Source of the DNA: a virus
Virus record (IMG/VR): IMGVR_UViG_3300042691_018841
Location: 1 to 21,790 of that record
Strand: one strand, 5' to 3'
Length of the DNA: 21,790 nucleotides
Shown here: positions 1 to 6,184 of the stretch, piece after piece
How the letters are laid out: each line of letters starts with the position of its first letter
How positions within the stretch are numbered: position 1 is the first letter of the stretch
Translations under genes and position numbers: made by a program
Notes under the pieces: generated by a model
What the model was told of the DNA's origin: nothing
The model's input: only the letters and a program-made list of their open reading frames with translations
Database searches by the model: none

Positions 1-1
1 A

Positions 2-325
2 GCTTCAAATCACAACCAGAACGATCGTAGAACTTCTACAGAAAAAGTATCAAAAGAAAATCTCCCTCAGAACTATTCAACTAATCCGCAAAGACTGGCA
101 GCAATCCGCCGTCACCACGAGTTACTGCGGTTGTTAAGCTTCAATCAGCCGCTCTCAACGTCTGAGATCCAAAAAGAATACTATATTCCTAAAGACCGAC
201 TCCAAAGAGCGTTGCGGCAACTCACCGCACTCGAACTAATCATCAAAGTTAACTTTGAGAGTCATGTGCTGTACGTAATTAACGGCACGTTTAATGATCT
301 GATTAACACTGTACTTGGTCTATGA
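2..325 (+). CDS. Winged-helix-like protein, 5' end outside the window
   Basis: The reading frame is open from base 2 with no start codon before the TTG at 131, and the translation upstream of that TTG is protein-like (RLAAIRRHHELLRLL leads straight into the rest). The gene therefore probably begins outside the window. The visible part is about 107 residues: a polar, Asn/Gln/Ser-rich stretch, then a helical region with a winged-helix look (LSTSEIQKEYYIPKDRLQRA, followed by a second helix and a short beta-like segment). That suggests DNA binding, as in replication initiators or regulators, but I do not recognise the family. The stop overlaps the next start as ATGA, so the two genes are translationally coupled. 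Confidence 0.6.
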   Translation, partial: ASNHNQNDRRTSTEKVSKENLPQNYSTNPQRLAAIRRHHELLRLLSFNQPLSTSEIQKEYYIPKDRLQRALRQLTALELIIKVNFESHVLYVINGTFNDLINTVLGL

Positions 326-753
326 CTAACTCTTTTACAGTCCACGCTGACGCGAAGTCCTGCTTGTGGGACAAACGCTATGTCATCGAAAATCTGCCCG
401 CTTGGATTTACACAGACAACGAACAACCAAACAATCTGTCTGAGTGCAGAGCCAAAATCTCCTCGCTGAAATACACCATCGAGGACATTGAGTTACAGAT
501 TCAGATTCGTGAGCTGGAACTGAAGACAGGCAACAGCCGCCATCAATCAAACTTTGATTTTGAGAAATGGAAAACGCAAGCGTTAAGAGCACGGCAAACT
601 CATCTGTATCTTTTAAACGCTTACACATACTGGCTGCTGCTGAATGAGCGAGAAGAGTCAGAAGAAAGACTTAACGATCGGTTGAATACACTTATTCAAC
701 TGTTGATTGATGATCCTGTGGACTTTGTGCCGAGACTTGAAGCGATGCTATGA
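322..753 (+). CDS. Unrecognised protein with coiled-coil centre
   Basis: A 143-residue protein beginning at an ATG that overlaps the previous stop by ATGA, which fixes the start. Residues about 40-70 form a likely coiled coil (ECRAKISSLKYTIEDIELQI), and residues about 85-115 form a second helical segment rich in aromatic residues. There is no signal peptide or membrane segment. Its stop also overlaps the next start as ATGA, so it is the middle member of a three-gene coupled run. I do not recognise it. Its setting beside DNA-binding-type proteins suggests an early phage function, but no activity can be assigned. Confidence 0.75.
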   Translation: MTNSFTVHADAKSCLWDKRYVIENLPAWIYTDNEQPNNLSECRAKISSLKYTIEDIELQIQIRELELKTGNSRHQSNFDFEKWKTQALRARQTHLYLLNAYTYWLLLNEREESEERLNDRLNTLIQLLIDDPVDFVPRLEAML

Positions 754-1133
754 AGTGCATACGAAACAAAAACCACAAGAAAACCGAAAAAGTCTGCCAG
801 GAGTGTCTTAAACAAATTCATTTAGAGCCACGCCAACCAGACGTACGCGATCTAGAGCCCGATCTACGGGCTCTTTTTTCGCAGTTGACTTTGCAGAACA
901 GAGATCTAGCTGACTGTTGGCCTACGTCTTACACACGCTTAAAGATTTTTGGAGAATACATCAAAATAGAGAATCTATATTACGCGTTTTATAAAGCAGA
1001 CGTAAATAACGAGCCATTAAAAAAACTATGCAATACTAGCAACTGTATAAACCCCGCCCACTACAGGTCTAGTTACGAACCTACGTTGCGGGCTAAATGC
1101 GCGTCAGGTGCAGCGTGGCTTAAACAGACCTAA
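750..1133 (+). CDS. Degenerate HNH-like protein
   Basis: A 127-residue protein starting at an ATGA overlap. An N-terminal Cys cluster (C3, C16, C19, with H9) could hold a metal. The C-terminal half has the frame of phage HNH proteins: a CW near residues 56-57, a YYAFYKA helix where the family has an H-R-x-x-Y-type helix, then C94-x4-C99-INPAH104, matching the usual C-x4-C-[VI]NPxH block. The first catalytic His of the beta-beta-alpha-metal fold is not obvious, so it may be a non-nuclease relative or a decayed homing endonuclease. Unusually, a perfect intrinsic terminator lies inside the coding sequence at 854-879, ahead of the HNH-like part. The call rests on motif reading only. Confidence 0.55.
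   Translation: MKCIRNKNHKKTEKVCQECLKQIHLEPRQPDVRDLEPDLRALFSQLTLQNRDLADCWPTSYTRLKIFGEYIKIENLYYAFYKADVNNEPLKKLCNTSNCINPAHYRSSYEPTLRAKCASGAAWLKQT
854..879 (+). terminator. Intrinsic terminator inside a coding sequence
   Basis: AGAGCCCG, a five-base loop (ATCTA), CGGGCTCT, then a T-run through 879: an uninterrupted 8-bp GC-rich stem followed by U-rich RNA. It sits about a third of the way into the HNH-like gene in the direction of transcription. Confidence 0.7.
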
Positions 1134-1142
1134 AATAAAGCG

Positions 1143-1259
1143 ACCGTATTCCGTAAGAAGGACCGGAGTGCGGTTACTATGGGGCTCGGACAGTTTTCGT
1201 CCTTTCCTGTCCGACGCAAGCGATCTGATCTGCCTAGTACTAGGTGGATCGGCGGCCCC
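1143..1259 (+). promoter_or_regulatory. Strongly structured leader RNA (candidate cis-regulatory or small RNA)
   Basis: Nearly all of the 134-nt gap before the next gene can fold. Hairpin A is 11 bp: ACCGUAUUCCG (1143-1153) with CGGAGUGCGGU (1164-1174), including two G-U pairs. After six unpaired bases, GGGGC (1181-1185) can pair with GCCCC (1255-1259) and enclose two further hairpins: UCGGACAG (1186-1193) with CUGUCCGA (1207-1214), and an arm at 1221-1251 centred on the 12-nt perfect palindrome CCTAGTACTAGG (1233-1244). Together this is a possible three-way junction ending 8 nt before the start codon at 1268. There is no Shine-Dalgarno sequence between the fold and that start. It matches no RNA family known to me. 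Confidence 0.5.
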
Positions 1260-1267
1260 TTCACATT

Positions 1268-1582
1268 ATGGAAATCAACAAAGAGTATCTAGAGGTTCTT
1301 AAAAGCATTGACTTGTCTTTAAAGATCCTCGCTTCTGGCACTGAGGATGCGCCCACGACTGTCTTGGTCGACAAAAAGACAGTCGCTACTTCGCTTGGCG
1401 TCAGCTCAGCATCCATCGATAAACTGATATTTCAAGGTATTGTTTCCAACGGATCGTCTGGGCTGGTTGAACGTAGACACTACTGTAAACTGACGCCAGA
1501 CGAGAAGAACACAGCTAACTACAGGTTTAACTTAAATCGTGTTTTAGCTGATGCTTGGAATTCTTTCACTAACTACGGTTAA
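1268..1582 (+). CDS. Helix-turn-helix protein
   Basis: A 104-residue protein. I take the ATG at 1268; a GTG at 1244 lies inside the leader fold and would add only DRRPLHI. Residues about 37-60 (KKTVATSLGVSSASIDKLI) form a helix-turn-helix of the small excisionase or MerR-like type. The following segment (SGLVERRHYCKL) would be the wing, and the C-terminus (NYRFNLNRVLADAW) is probably a packing helix. It is likely a small DNA-binding regulator or recombination-directionality-like protein. The next gene starts 4 nt after its stop. A structured leader and no recognisable ribosome binding site suggest translational control. Confidence 0.65.
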   Translation: MEINKEYLEVLKSIDLSLKILASGTEDAPTTVLVDKKTVATSLGVSSASIDKLIFQGIVSNGSSGLVERRHYCKLTPDEKNTANYRFNLNRVLADAWNSFTNYG

Positions 1583-1586
1583 CAAC

Positions 1587-2006
1587 ATGACCAACGACAA
1601 CATTAAAGCACTTGGAAACAAGCTGTTTAGCAAGTCAGAGGTGCAAAATCGAATCGCAAAGAACGCACTCAAAGTTATTTTGGGTGATATGACTACATTG
1701 TATAACGAGTTTAGAACTGCATCAGGATTAGGAGCACTGTTTTTCAACACAATGTCTCCTTTAAATTCTTTGTATATGACGACTAAAGAAATCTATAATG
1801 ACATTATATTAGCTGAAGAGTTAATGGATACCGATACAAAAGAGTTTCTGCAAAAAACACTCAATGTTATTGAAAAAAACTCAGACAACACAACACCAGT
1901 AGTCGTAATGGTAGATAGCGATGGCATGAGCATTCATTTGTTGGATTTAGATGAAATCAGCCAGCGAATCGACCAACAAGCCGAAGAAGCTGCCCAAGGT
2001 CTGTGA
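1587..2006 (+). CDS. Unrecognised phage protein
   Basis: A 139-residue protein from the ATG at 1587, 4 nt after the previous stop. A longer in-frame start at 1551 would overlap that gene and adds an unconvincing N-terminus. The predicted content is mainly helical: a basic N-terminal third (KLFSKSEVQNRIAKNALKVI), a Gly/Phe-rich middle, and an acidic C-terminus with a short beta-like VVVMVDSDGMSIHLL segment. No signal peptide, membrane segment or catalytic motif is visible. Its last 56 nt overlap the start of the methyltransferase-like gene in another frame. Confidence 0.6.
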   Translation: MTNDNIKALGNKLFSKSEVQNRIAKNALKVILGDMTTLYNEFRTASGLGALFFNTMSPLNSLYMTTKEIYNDIILAEELMDTDTKEFLQKTLNVIEKNSDNTTPVVVMVDSDGMSIHLLDLDEISQRIDQQAEEAAQGL

Positions 2007-2565
2007 CTACGTATCACCTCCTGACGTAATCGGAACCGCCACGGCGTTTTTTAGCGGATCTATAGACTTAGACCCAGCGTCAAGTGACTTAGCTAATACG
2101 ATTGTTGACGCAGCTCGTTACTTTACATTCTTAGAAAACGGGCTAACACAAGAATGGCGAGCTAAAACAGTTTATTTATATCCTCCAAGGGATTTTCTAG
2201 AGCACAGCGATCAACCGAAAGACACAAGACTTTTTGTTAAAAAAACTCGATTCAAAAAGTCGGCGCAACGCGTGTGGCTAGAGTTAGCACTACGTAAATA
2301 TAATAAACAGGAATATGACGAAGCTATTATATTTTTAACGTCGACAGAAGTAGCTTTAATCACAACACAAAAACTTGGCATAGACTTGCCAATTTGTGTG
2401 CTAAAAGAAAGACCTAGATTAATATGTGAAGAAAACGGACTCCCGAAATTGCAGTCAGTTAAGTGTCATGGGTTTATATTATACGTACCCGCGTTTTATA
2501 ATACAGAAAAACGTATGTATGAATTTAAAGAAACTTTCAGTAATTTGGGACGGGTTTATATGTAA
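1951..2565 (+). CDS. Dam-family (phage N6-adenine) methyltransferase homologue with altered catalytic motif
   Basis: A 204-residue protein. Residues 19-75 match the front of the phage Dam family (PF05869 type): a YVSPPDVI opening in place of W-x-TP, then IDLDPAS (38-44) with the following N in the cofactor-binding region, then ENGLTQEW. The family next has an NPPY-type motif that holds the target adenine; here it reads YLYPPRD (75-81). The later part keeps the family layout: an aliphatic strand (EAIIFL), then a CVLKERPRLI block like the family's R-x-x-F segment, and a final strand (GFILYVPAF). I infer a methyltransferase fold with lost or changed catalysis. It has no in-frame start other than 1951. 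Its end converges with, and overlaps, the minus-strand gene ending at 2537. This stretch looks more AT-rich than its neighbours. Confidence 0.65.
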   Translation: MKSASESTNKPKKLPKVCDYVSPPDVIGTATAFFSGSIDLDPASSDLANTIVDAARYFTFLENGLTQEWRAKTVYLYPPRDFLEHSDQPKDTRLFVKKTRFKKSAQRVWLELALRKYNKQEYDEAIIFLTSTEVALITTQKLGIDLPICVLKERPRLICEENGLPKLQSVKCHGFILYVPAFYNTEKRMYEFKETFSNLGRVYM

Positions 2566-2824
2566 TGAACTCTCTAGTTCCGTAGTTTTCATCGGGACCA
2601 GCCACGTCCGTCGCCTCAAACCAAAAAGGATTTGTCTTTGAACGCTCTCGTATCCTTTCTTTAGCTAAACGACGATTCCGTTCGGCTGGACTTTCGCTCC
2701 AGACCTGCCCAGCAAGACGAACATCTAAACGTCTACTGAACTTATAATCATGCTTAGCTTCAGGTGCAAACGAGTGGAAAGCAATCCGACGTTCGTGCCT
2801 AGAGCTTTTTATTGCATCAGACAT
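2537..2824 (-). CDS. Unrecognised small basic protein
   Basis: A 95-residue, Arg-rich protein starting with ATG at 2824 and overlapping the end of the preceding minus-strand gene by 8 nt. Its 3' end overlaps the opposing methyltransferase-like gene by 29 nt. Residues 8-28 are basic (RHERRIAFHSFAPEAKHDYK), and residues 45-65 hold a charged helix (ESPAERNRRLAKERIRERSK). No membrane segment or catalytic motif is visible. As the last gene of this minus-strand unit it may be a minor virion or assembly protein, but I cannot assign a role. Confidence 0.6.
   Translation of the reverse strand: MSDAIKSSRHERRIAFHSFAPEAKHDYKFSRRLDVRLAGQVWSESPAERNRRLAKERIRERSKTNPFWFEATDVAGPDENYGTREFITYKPVPNY
2567..2580 (+). 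terminator. Weak stem-loop after the plus-strand run
   Basis: GAACT-CTCT-AGTTC lies just past the stop at 2565 and is followed 5 nt later by TTTT. A five-base-pair stem is marginal. It lies inside the 3' end of the opposing gene, so it could end the plus-strand transcript, but the case is weak. Confidence 0.2.
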
Positions 2825-3368
2825 TGTACGTCCACATATTTCTGTACATTTTCATAGCGTCATTTTGAATAGTAGGAGGTTCTTTTGCGAAGTTTACATA
2901 AGCAACGTTTGCGAGGTTTTCAAACGCAGGATTTTGTGCGGAAGCGCTGAAGGCTTTCTGAGCCTCGCCCGGCAAACGATCTAATCTGCTACCAGCGCGT
3001 GTAGCAACTCCTTCAATCTCATTCGCAAACTTTTGGCCTAAAGCAGCCAGATACTTTGAAGTTAAGTCAGTGCTTCTAGAGGTTATTAAATCTGGTTGAA
3101 ATCTTTCTAAACCTCTTTGTCCTTCTTCTGTTAAGCGAGCGGCAGTGTCAAAAAATTCTCTGCGGGATCTATCGACATACTGAGGAAAGGGTGTGCCAGA
3201 AGCACCACCTATCTTCTTCAGTACTTTTTTATAATTACCGTACCCTGGACCTATAAATTCACGCTGTTGTTCAGTTAAACTCGCAGTTTGCTCAGCTTGT
3301 CTTGCAAGAGTTTCGTTTATTGTTCTATTAGCCGCGATTTGAAACTCTCTTTCAGGGGATTTTCCCAC
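2817..3368 (-). CDS. Unrecognised helical protein next to the lysin gene
   Basis: A 183-residue protein from a GTG at 3368. It is mostly helical and rich in charged residues and Gln, with a Gly-rich turn (EFIGPGYGNYKKVLKKIGGA) around residues 37-56. The C-terminus (AMKMYRNMWTYNV) is aromatic, as is common in small virion proteins. No signal peptide or membrane segment is visible. It lies 74 nt downstream of the lysin gene; that gap holds a long inverted repeat (3395-3439). It is possibly a minor virion protein, from context only. Confidence 0.6.
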   Translation of the reverse strand: MGKSPEREFQIAANRTINETLARQAEQTASLTEQQREFIGPGYGNYKKVLKKIGGASGTPFPQYVDRSRREFFDTAARLTEEGQRGLERFQPDLITSRSTDLTSKYLAALGQKFANEIEGVATRAGSRLDRLPGEAQKAFSASAQNPAFENLANVAYVNFAKEPPTIQNDAMKMYRNMWTYNV

Positions 3369-3394
3369 AGCGAACCTACGGTCGAAGCTGAACT

Positions 3395-3439
3395 AACTCT
3401 AGCAAAAACAATATGGATAGACAGAGGTTTACTAGAGTT
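3395..3439. repeat. Inverted repeat in the lysin-downstream gap
   Basis: AACTCTAG (3395-3402) and CTAGAGTT (3432-3439) are perfect 8-bp complements separated by 29 nt. The pair fills most of the 74-nt gap between two minus-strand genes. There is no T-run right after it, so a terminator is unlikely. Paired operator half-sites or a processed RNA hairpin are alternatives. Confidence 0.4.
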
Positions 3440-3442
3440 CCG

Positions 3443-4792
3443 TCAACTCGATGTGGTATGAAGCAATTTAATTGTATATGGTCTTCCTTGAGCATCTGTT
3501 GTTTCAATGACGCCATACCCTCGTTCAGGCTTAAAACTGCCTCCACCACGCCACTCCAGCGGTGTACCAGCGTCAACACCTAGATCAATGCCTCGGTGAT
3601 ACGTAGAAGCCCCCGGAGCTGGAGCGCTGCGTGGACCGAACCTCGAAGTAATCGGGTAAGAAACATTCCAATTCTCACCCTGCTGTGTGTACAAAGGCTT
3701 GCCTCCTACATACAGATTTTTAAGAACAGATCTAGCAAACTCAGGGTTTACATACTGCCCGTCTTTGACAACACGCACATCTAAATGAGCCCCCGTGGAC
3801 GGAAAAACATCTTGACTGGGATCAACAACTCTCCCTACAGCTAAAGCTCTACCGGCAGGAGTTGTAGCCATAGCTGGCTGTGTAGCTGCAGGCTGCGCTT
3901 GAGTCTCAGCGACAGCAGCCTGAGCAGGGGCCGGAGTCATTGCAGCAGTTATGTACTCCGAAATAATCCCAGGAACAATACTGCCCAATGTATCTAACTC
4001 ATTAGCACCCCGAGAAGCGGGAATAGCGTCAGCTTCTAGAGCTTTTGTGTATAACGCCATAGCGGTGTCCGACTCACCCATGGCGTCAGCTTGCATAGCA
4101 GCGTCGAAGTAGTTATCCGCTGCAGAACTACGTGGTTGACCAGTCGCTCCAAACACACCTTGAATCCCACGCATGATTTGCTGGAAGTAGTCAGGCGCGG
4201 GTCTCTGCGGTGGAGTTGAGCGAGGCTGAGAAGCTGGAGCTGCCTGTGCTGAACGCGGAGCCGAAGTAGGTCTAGCTGAAGGTCGCTGAGCAGAAGGTTT
4301 CGGTGTGTACTGTTGATAAACGTTTTGCAGCTCAGCCGCACTCTTTACAGGTTGGCCGTAGTAACTACGACCTGCCATAGTAGGCAAAGAAGCCCACTCT
4401 GGAGCCATCGCTGCTAAAGCTTCTCTAGTTAAACCTCGTTGTTGTATATACGCTAAACCTCCTAGATCGCGTAGACGATTACGAGCTAGATCTAAAGCAG
4501 CAATATCTTGATTAACCGGACCAAAATCTCTAAGGCCAAGTTTCTGCGCTTGCTGATTCCAAGTCGGCGTTAAAAATTGATACGCCCCAGCGGCAGAACT
4601 ACCGCGCTCAAAACCACGGGTGCGGATGACACGATCGGGATGTCGACTCAGATCGGAAAATTGACCGCCGCCAAAAAGAGTTCCGTACGGATTTGCAGCT
4701 TTAGCTGTTCCCTCTGCGTACCGAAGAACAGCCAACAGTTTCTGCCCTTCGGGCGTCAGACGAAACTGTTCGAGAAAAGCTCTATCCGACAT
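3443..4792 (-). CDS. Modular virion lysin: GH104-like lytic transglycosylase plus M23-like endopeptidase region
   Basis: A 449-residue protein. Residues about 12-165 resemble the lambda R endolysin family (GH104): AEGT with candidate catalytic Glu27, then FGGGQFSDLSRHP (40-52), SSAAGAYQFL (65-74), a TW, LGLRDFGP, and EWASLP (132-137). These act on peptidoglycan glycan strands. Residues 165-330 are a Pro/Ala/Gln-rich linker around a helical patch. Residues 330-449 carry M23 peptidase-type motifs: ITSRFGPR (381-388), H399-x3-D403 in HRGIDLG, GTPLEW, GYG and a late H445. A block like the usual M23 end, STGAHLDVRVV with H336 and D338, comes before these motifs instead of after, suggesting a permuted order. 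There is no signal peptide, so a virion-associated wall-penetration lysin is more likely than a secreted endolysin. The start is the ATG at 4792. Confidence 0.75.
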   Translation of the reverse strand: MSDRAFLEQFRLTPEGQKLLAVLRYAEGTAKAANPYGTLFGGGQFSDLSRHPDRVIRTRGFERGSSAAGAYQFLTPTWNQQAQKLGLRDFGPVNQDIAALDLARNRLRDLGGLAYIQQRGLTREALAAMAPEWASLPTMAGRSYYGQPVKSAAELQNVYQQYTPKPSAQRPSARPTSAPRSAQAAPASQPRSTPPQRPAPDYFQQIMRGIQGVFGATGQPRSSAADNYFDAAMQADAMGESDTAMALYTKALEADAIPASRGANELDTLGSIVPGIISEYITAAMTPAPAQAAVAETQAQPAATQPAMATTPAGRALAVGRVVDPSQDVFPSTGAHLDVRVVKDGQYVNPEFARSVLKNLYVGGKPLYTQQGENWNVSYPITSRFGPRSAPAPGASTYHRGIDLGVDAGTPLEWRGGGSFKPERGYGVIETTDAQGRPYTIKLLHTTSS

Positions 4793-4811
4793 GACTTACG
4801 CCGAAGGTAAA

Positions 4812-4837
4812 ATCCGCAGCTTTAGCTGAATACGGAT
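4812..4837 (-). terminator. Imperfect stem-loop after the NblA-like gene
   Basis: On the minus strand ATCCG, a four-base bulge (TATT), CAGCT, a two-base loop, AGCTG and CGGAT form a 10-bp interrupted stem followed by TTTTA. It lies in the 61-nt gap between the NblA-like gene and the lysin gene. The U-run is short, so termination would be partial. Confidence 0.35.
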
Positions 4838-4853
4838 ATTCTAGATCAAACGA

Positions 4854-5102
4854 CTATTTACTTTCAGCAGCGTCATCCTCGATTATTTTCACATTAGTAT
4901 CTATACATATACCCATGTCACTCATTACTGTTTTATAAGCTCGTTCACGACACACAAATCTGTAAACAGTAGACCAAAAGAACTGATCTCTATCTTTTTG
5001 ATTGGTTAGAGACTTGGCTTTCGCTCGAATCTGAGTTAACACAAACTCATCCTCAAGCTGCAAGTTACATGAAAGGGTGTGGTCGTGACCGGAAGCGCCC
5101 AT
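4854..5102 (-). CDS. NblA-like protein (phycobilisome degradation), putative
   Basis: An 82-residue protein from the ATG at 5102. Residues 14-60 follow the NblA pattern: LQLEDEF-x-L (14-22, family L-x-LEQEF-x-L), a helix with a central L32, then a helix with D39-x-F41 and the block VYR (46-48)-x3-RE-x-AYK-x-VM (52-60), where the family reads LYRQMM-x-RENMY[KR]-x-LL. NblA proteins are about 60 residues long and recruit the Clp protease to phycobilisomes; several freshwater cyanophages carry nblA. The extra residues are a short N-terminus and an acidic tail (GICIDTNVKIIEDDAAESK). No ribosome binding site is obvious. If correct, it would help dismantle host light-harvesting antennae. The match is by motif spacing and could be coincidental for so short a helical protein. 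Confidence 0.5.
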   Translation of the reverse strand: MGASGHDHTLSCNLQLEDEFVLTQIRAKAKSLTNQKDRDQFFWSTVYRFVCRERAYKTVMSDMGICIDTNVKIIEDDAAESK

Positions 5103-5173
5103 AGCGAATCGGTGTCTCGATTCAGTCTAGCGGCACCGTTCAAAGAAATTTAAAATGCACAGAACGCACAGTG

Positions 5174-5422
5174 TTACCAAGCTTTACAAGACCAGTACCC
5201 CGGAGACAGCTTGCTCTTAGGCTCGTCGCAGCTATGACGGCTGCGGAACGCTTTACGACGATCGGGATCATCGCTGCGATTCTTCATATTCGGATCGCCG
5301 AATCTAACTAAGCGAACCGTGTCACCATCTTTAGCCGCCACGGCAAATTCCTTGCCGCCCTGGACATCCCGTTTGGGAACGTTAAAATTTTTGAAAACTT
5401 CTCCAGCAATTCTAATGGACAT
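5174..5422 (-). CDS. Small conserved phage protein with RFGDPxM and YWSCKxW motifs
   Basis: An 82-residue protein. I take the ATG at 5422 because GGGAG lies 7 nt upstream; an in-frame ATG at 5452 has no such site. Residues 37-46 (RLVRFGDPNM), the following DDP-x-RR-x-AFR-x-RHSC (51-65) and the terminal YWSCKAW (76-82) match a small protein I recall from many tailed phages, usually near head or portal genes. Its function is not known to me. The Cys and His residues could bind metal. Its start codon is interleaved head to head with the start of the GIY-YIG gene (ATGGACAT at 5415-5422), so no promoter can lie between them. Confidence 0.7.
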   Translation of the reverse strand: MSIRIAGEVFKNFNVPKRDVQGGKEFAVAAKDGDTVRLVRFGDPNMKNRSDDPDRRKAFRSRHSCDEPKSKLSPGYWSCKAW

Positions 5423-6101
5423 AAGCTCACTCCCAGACCCTAGCCAGTTCAAGTATAAATGGAAATCTCCTTACGACTTTAATAATACATTCGCTGTGCC
5501 GCACATATACGCTATATCGTATGAAGGAGTAATTAAATACGTAGGTAAAAGTACAGGAACTAGATTTAATTACTACACAGGAGGTGTTATTCCTAATAAA
5601 ATTAAAAAAGTTGGAATAAAAGGTGTACTAGAGTTTGTTACTGAAGAAAGTATTGACGAAGCAGAAGTAAAGTGGATAGCAGAGTTTAAACCACAATTTA
5701 ACATAGCAGCCGGAGGAAGAGGAGGTTTAGTGGGATACTTAAACCCAGCGAAGAGAAAAGAAGTTAGAGAAAAGATAAGCCAAAAAGCTAAAGATAGAAA
5801 ACTCACTAAAGAACATAAAGAAAAATTAAGACAAGCTAAATTAAATAATCCCGTACGAGCACATCTAGGGAAAAAACGATCAATCCAAACAATAACAAAA
5901 ATCAAAGAAACGTACGCAAGGAGAAGAGAGCACAAAAACGATAAAATTGTAGATATGTTGCAGCAAGGATACTATGTAAACGAAATAGTTTCAACACTCA
6001 ACGTATCTACCTCTACCGTGGCAAAGCTTAAAAATCAATTAGGGCTTAAAGGCAAACACAGTAGAGCTAGGAGAAGTCTGAGCCCCCTTCATAAAAATTA
6101 A
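5415..6101 (+). CDS. GIY-YIG homing endonuclease (Seg/I-TevI type)
   Basis: A 228-residue protein from the ATG at 5415. The nuclease domain covers residues 28-100: HIYAI (30-34) for the GIY strand, YVGKS (42-46) for the YIG strand, candidate catalytic Arg50, a metal-binding Glu in DEAEVKWIAEF (E82 or E84) and FN at 95-96. Residues 108-170 are Lys-rich with repeated REKISQKAK- and KEKLRQAK-type units like NUMOD3 DNA-binding modules. Residues 176-212 form a helix-turn-helix (NEIVSTLNVSTSTVAKLKNQ). Such enzymes are free-standing mobile genes that cut intergenic phage sites. Base composition is AT-rich relative to neighbours, consistent with transfer. An upstream in-frame ATG at 5319 would overlap the opposing gene by about 100 nt and adds no recognisable sequence. 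No clear ribosome binding site is seen. Confidence 0.85.
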   Translation: MDISSLPDPSQFKYKWKSPYDFNNTFAVPHIYAISYEGVIKYVGKSTGTRFNYYTGGVIPNKIKKVGIKGVLEFVTEESIDEAEVKWIAEFKPQFNIAAGGRGGLVGYLNPAKRKEVREKISQKAKDRKLTKEHKEKLRQAKLNNPVRAHLGKKRSIQTITKIKETYARRREHKNDKIVDMLQQGYYVNEIVSTLNVSTSTVAKLKNQLGLKGKHSRARRSLSPLHKN

Positions 6102-6126
6102 AAAATTATTAAACAACAAAAGTCAG

Positions 6127-6154
6127 TTGCCATAGGCGTGTTTCAGGGTAATAT
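6127..6154 (+). promoter_or_regulatory. Candidate sigma70-type promoter
   Basis: TTGCCA (6127-6132) and TAATAT (6149-6154) are separated by 16 nt, within the 83-nt gap before the helix-turn-helix gene starting at 6185. The -35 box matches five of six consensus positions and the -10 box four. It would drive the helix-turn-helix and Dps-like pair. Confidence 0.4.
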
Positions 6155-6184
6155 ATTCCAGTTGCGTTCCCCTAAGCGCTCTAC

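Noticed and set aside
1181-1259. tRNA-like length (79 nt) with a closing stem
   Set aside because: There is no T-loop GTTCRA, no anticodon arm of correct length and no acceptor-like 7-bp stem.
1179-1292. Possible upstream reading frame MGLGQFSSFPVRRK with GGAG 10 nt upstream
   Set aside because: It runs through the structured leader and into the next gene, with a composition unlike real proteins here; RNA structure explains the region better, though a leader peptide cannot be excluded.
3376-3579. Minus-strand frame over the lysin 3' end, considered as a frameshifted continuation of the M23 region
   Set aside because: Its sequence (HRVDGTLVNLCLSILFLLEL) has none of the expected M23 closing motifs, so a frameshift does not repair the domain.
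5573-5935. Hydrophobic minus-strand frame opposite the GIY-YIG gene
   Set aside because: Its membrane-like composition is the antisense reading of Lys/Glu-rich codons; the plus-strand protein has clear nuclease motifs.
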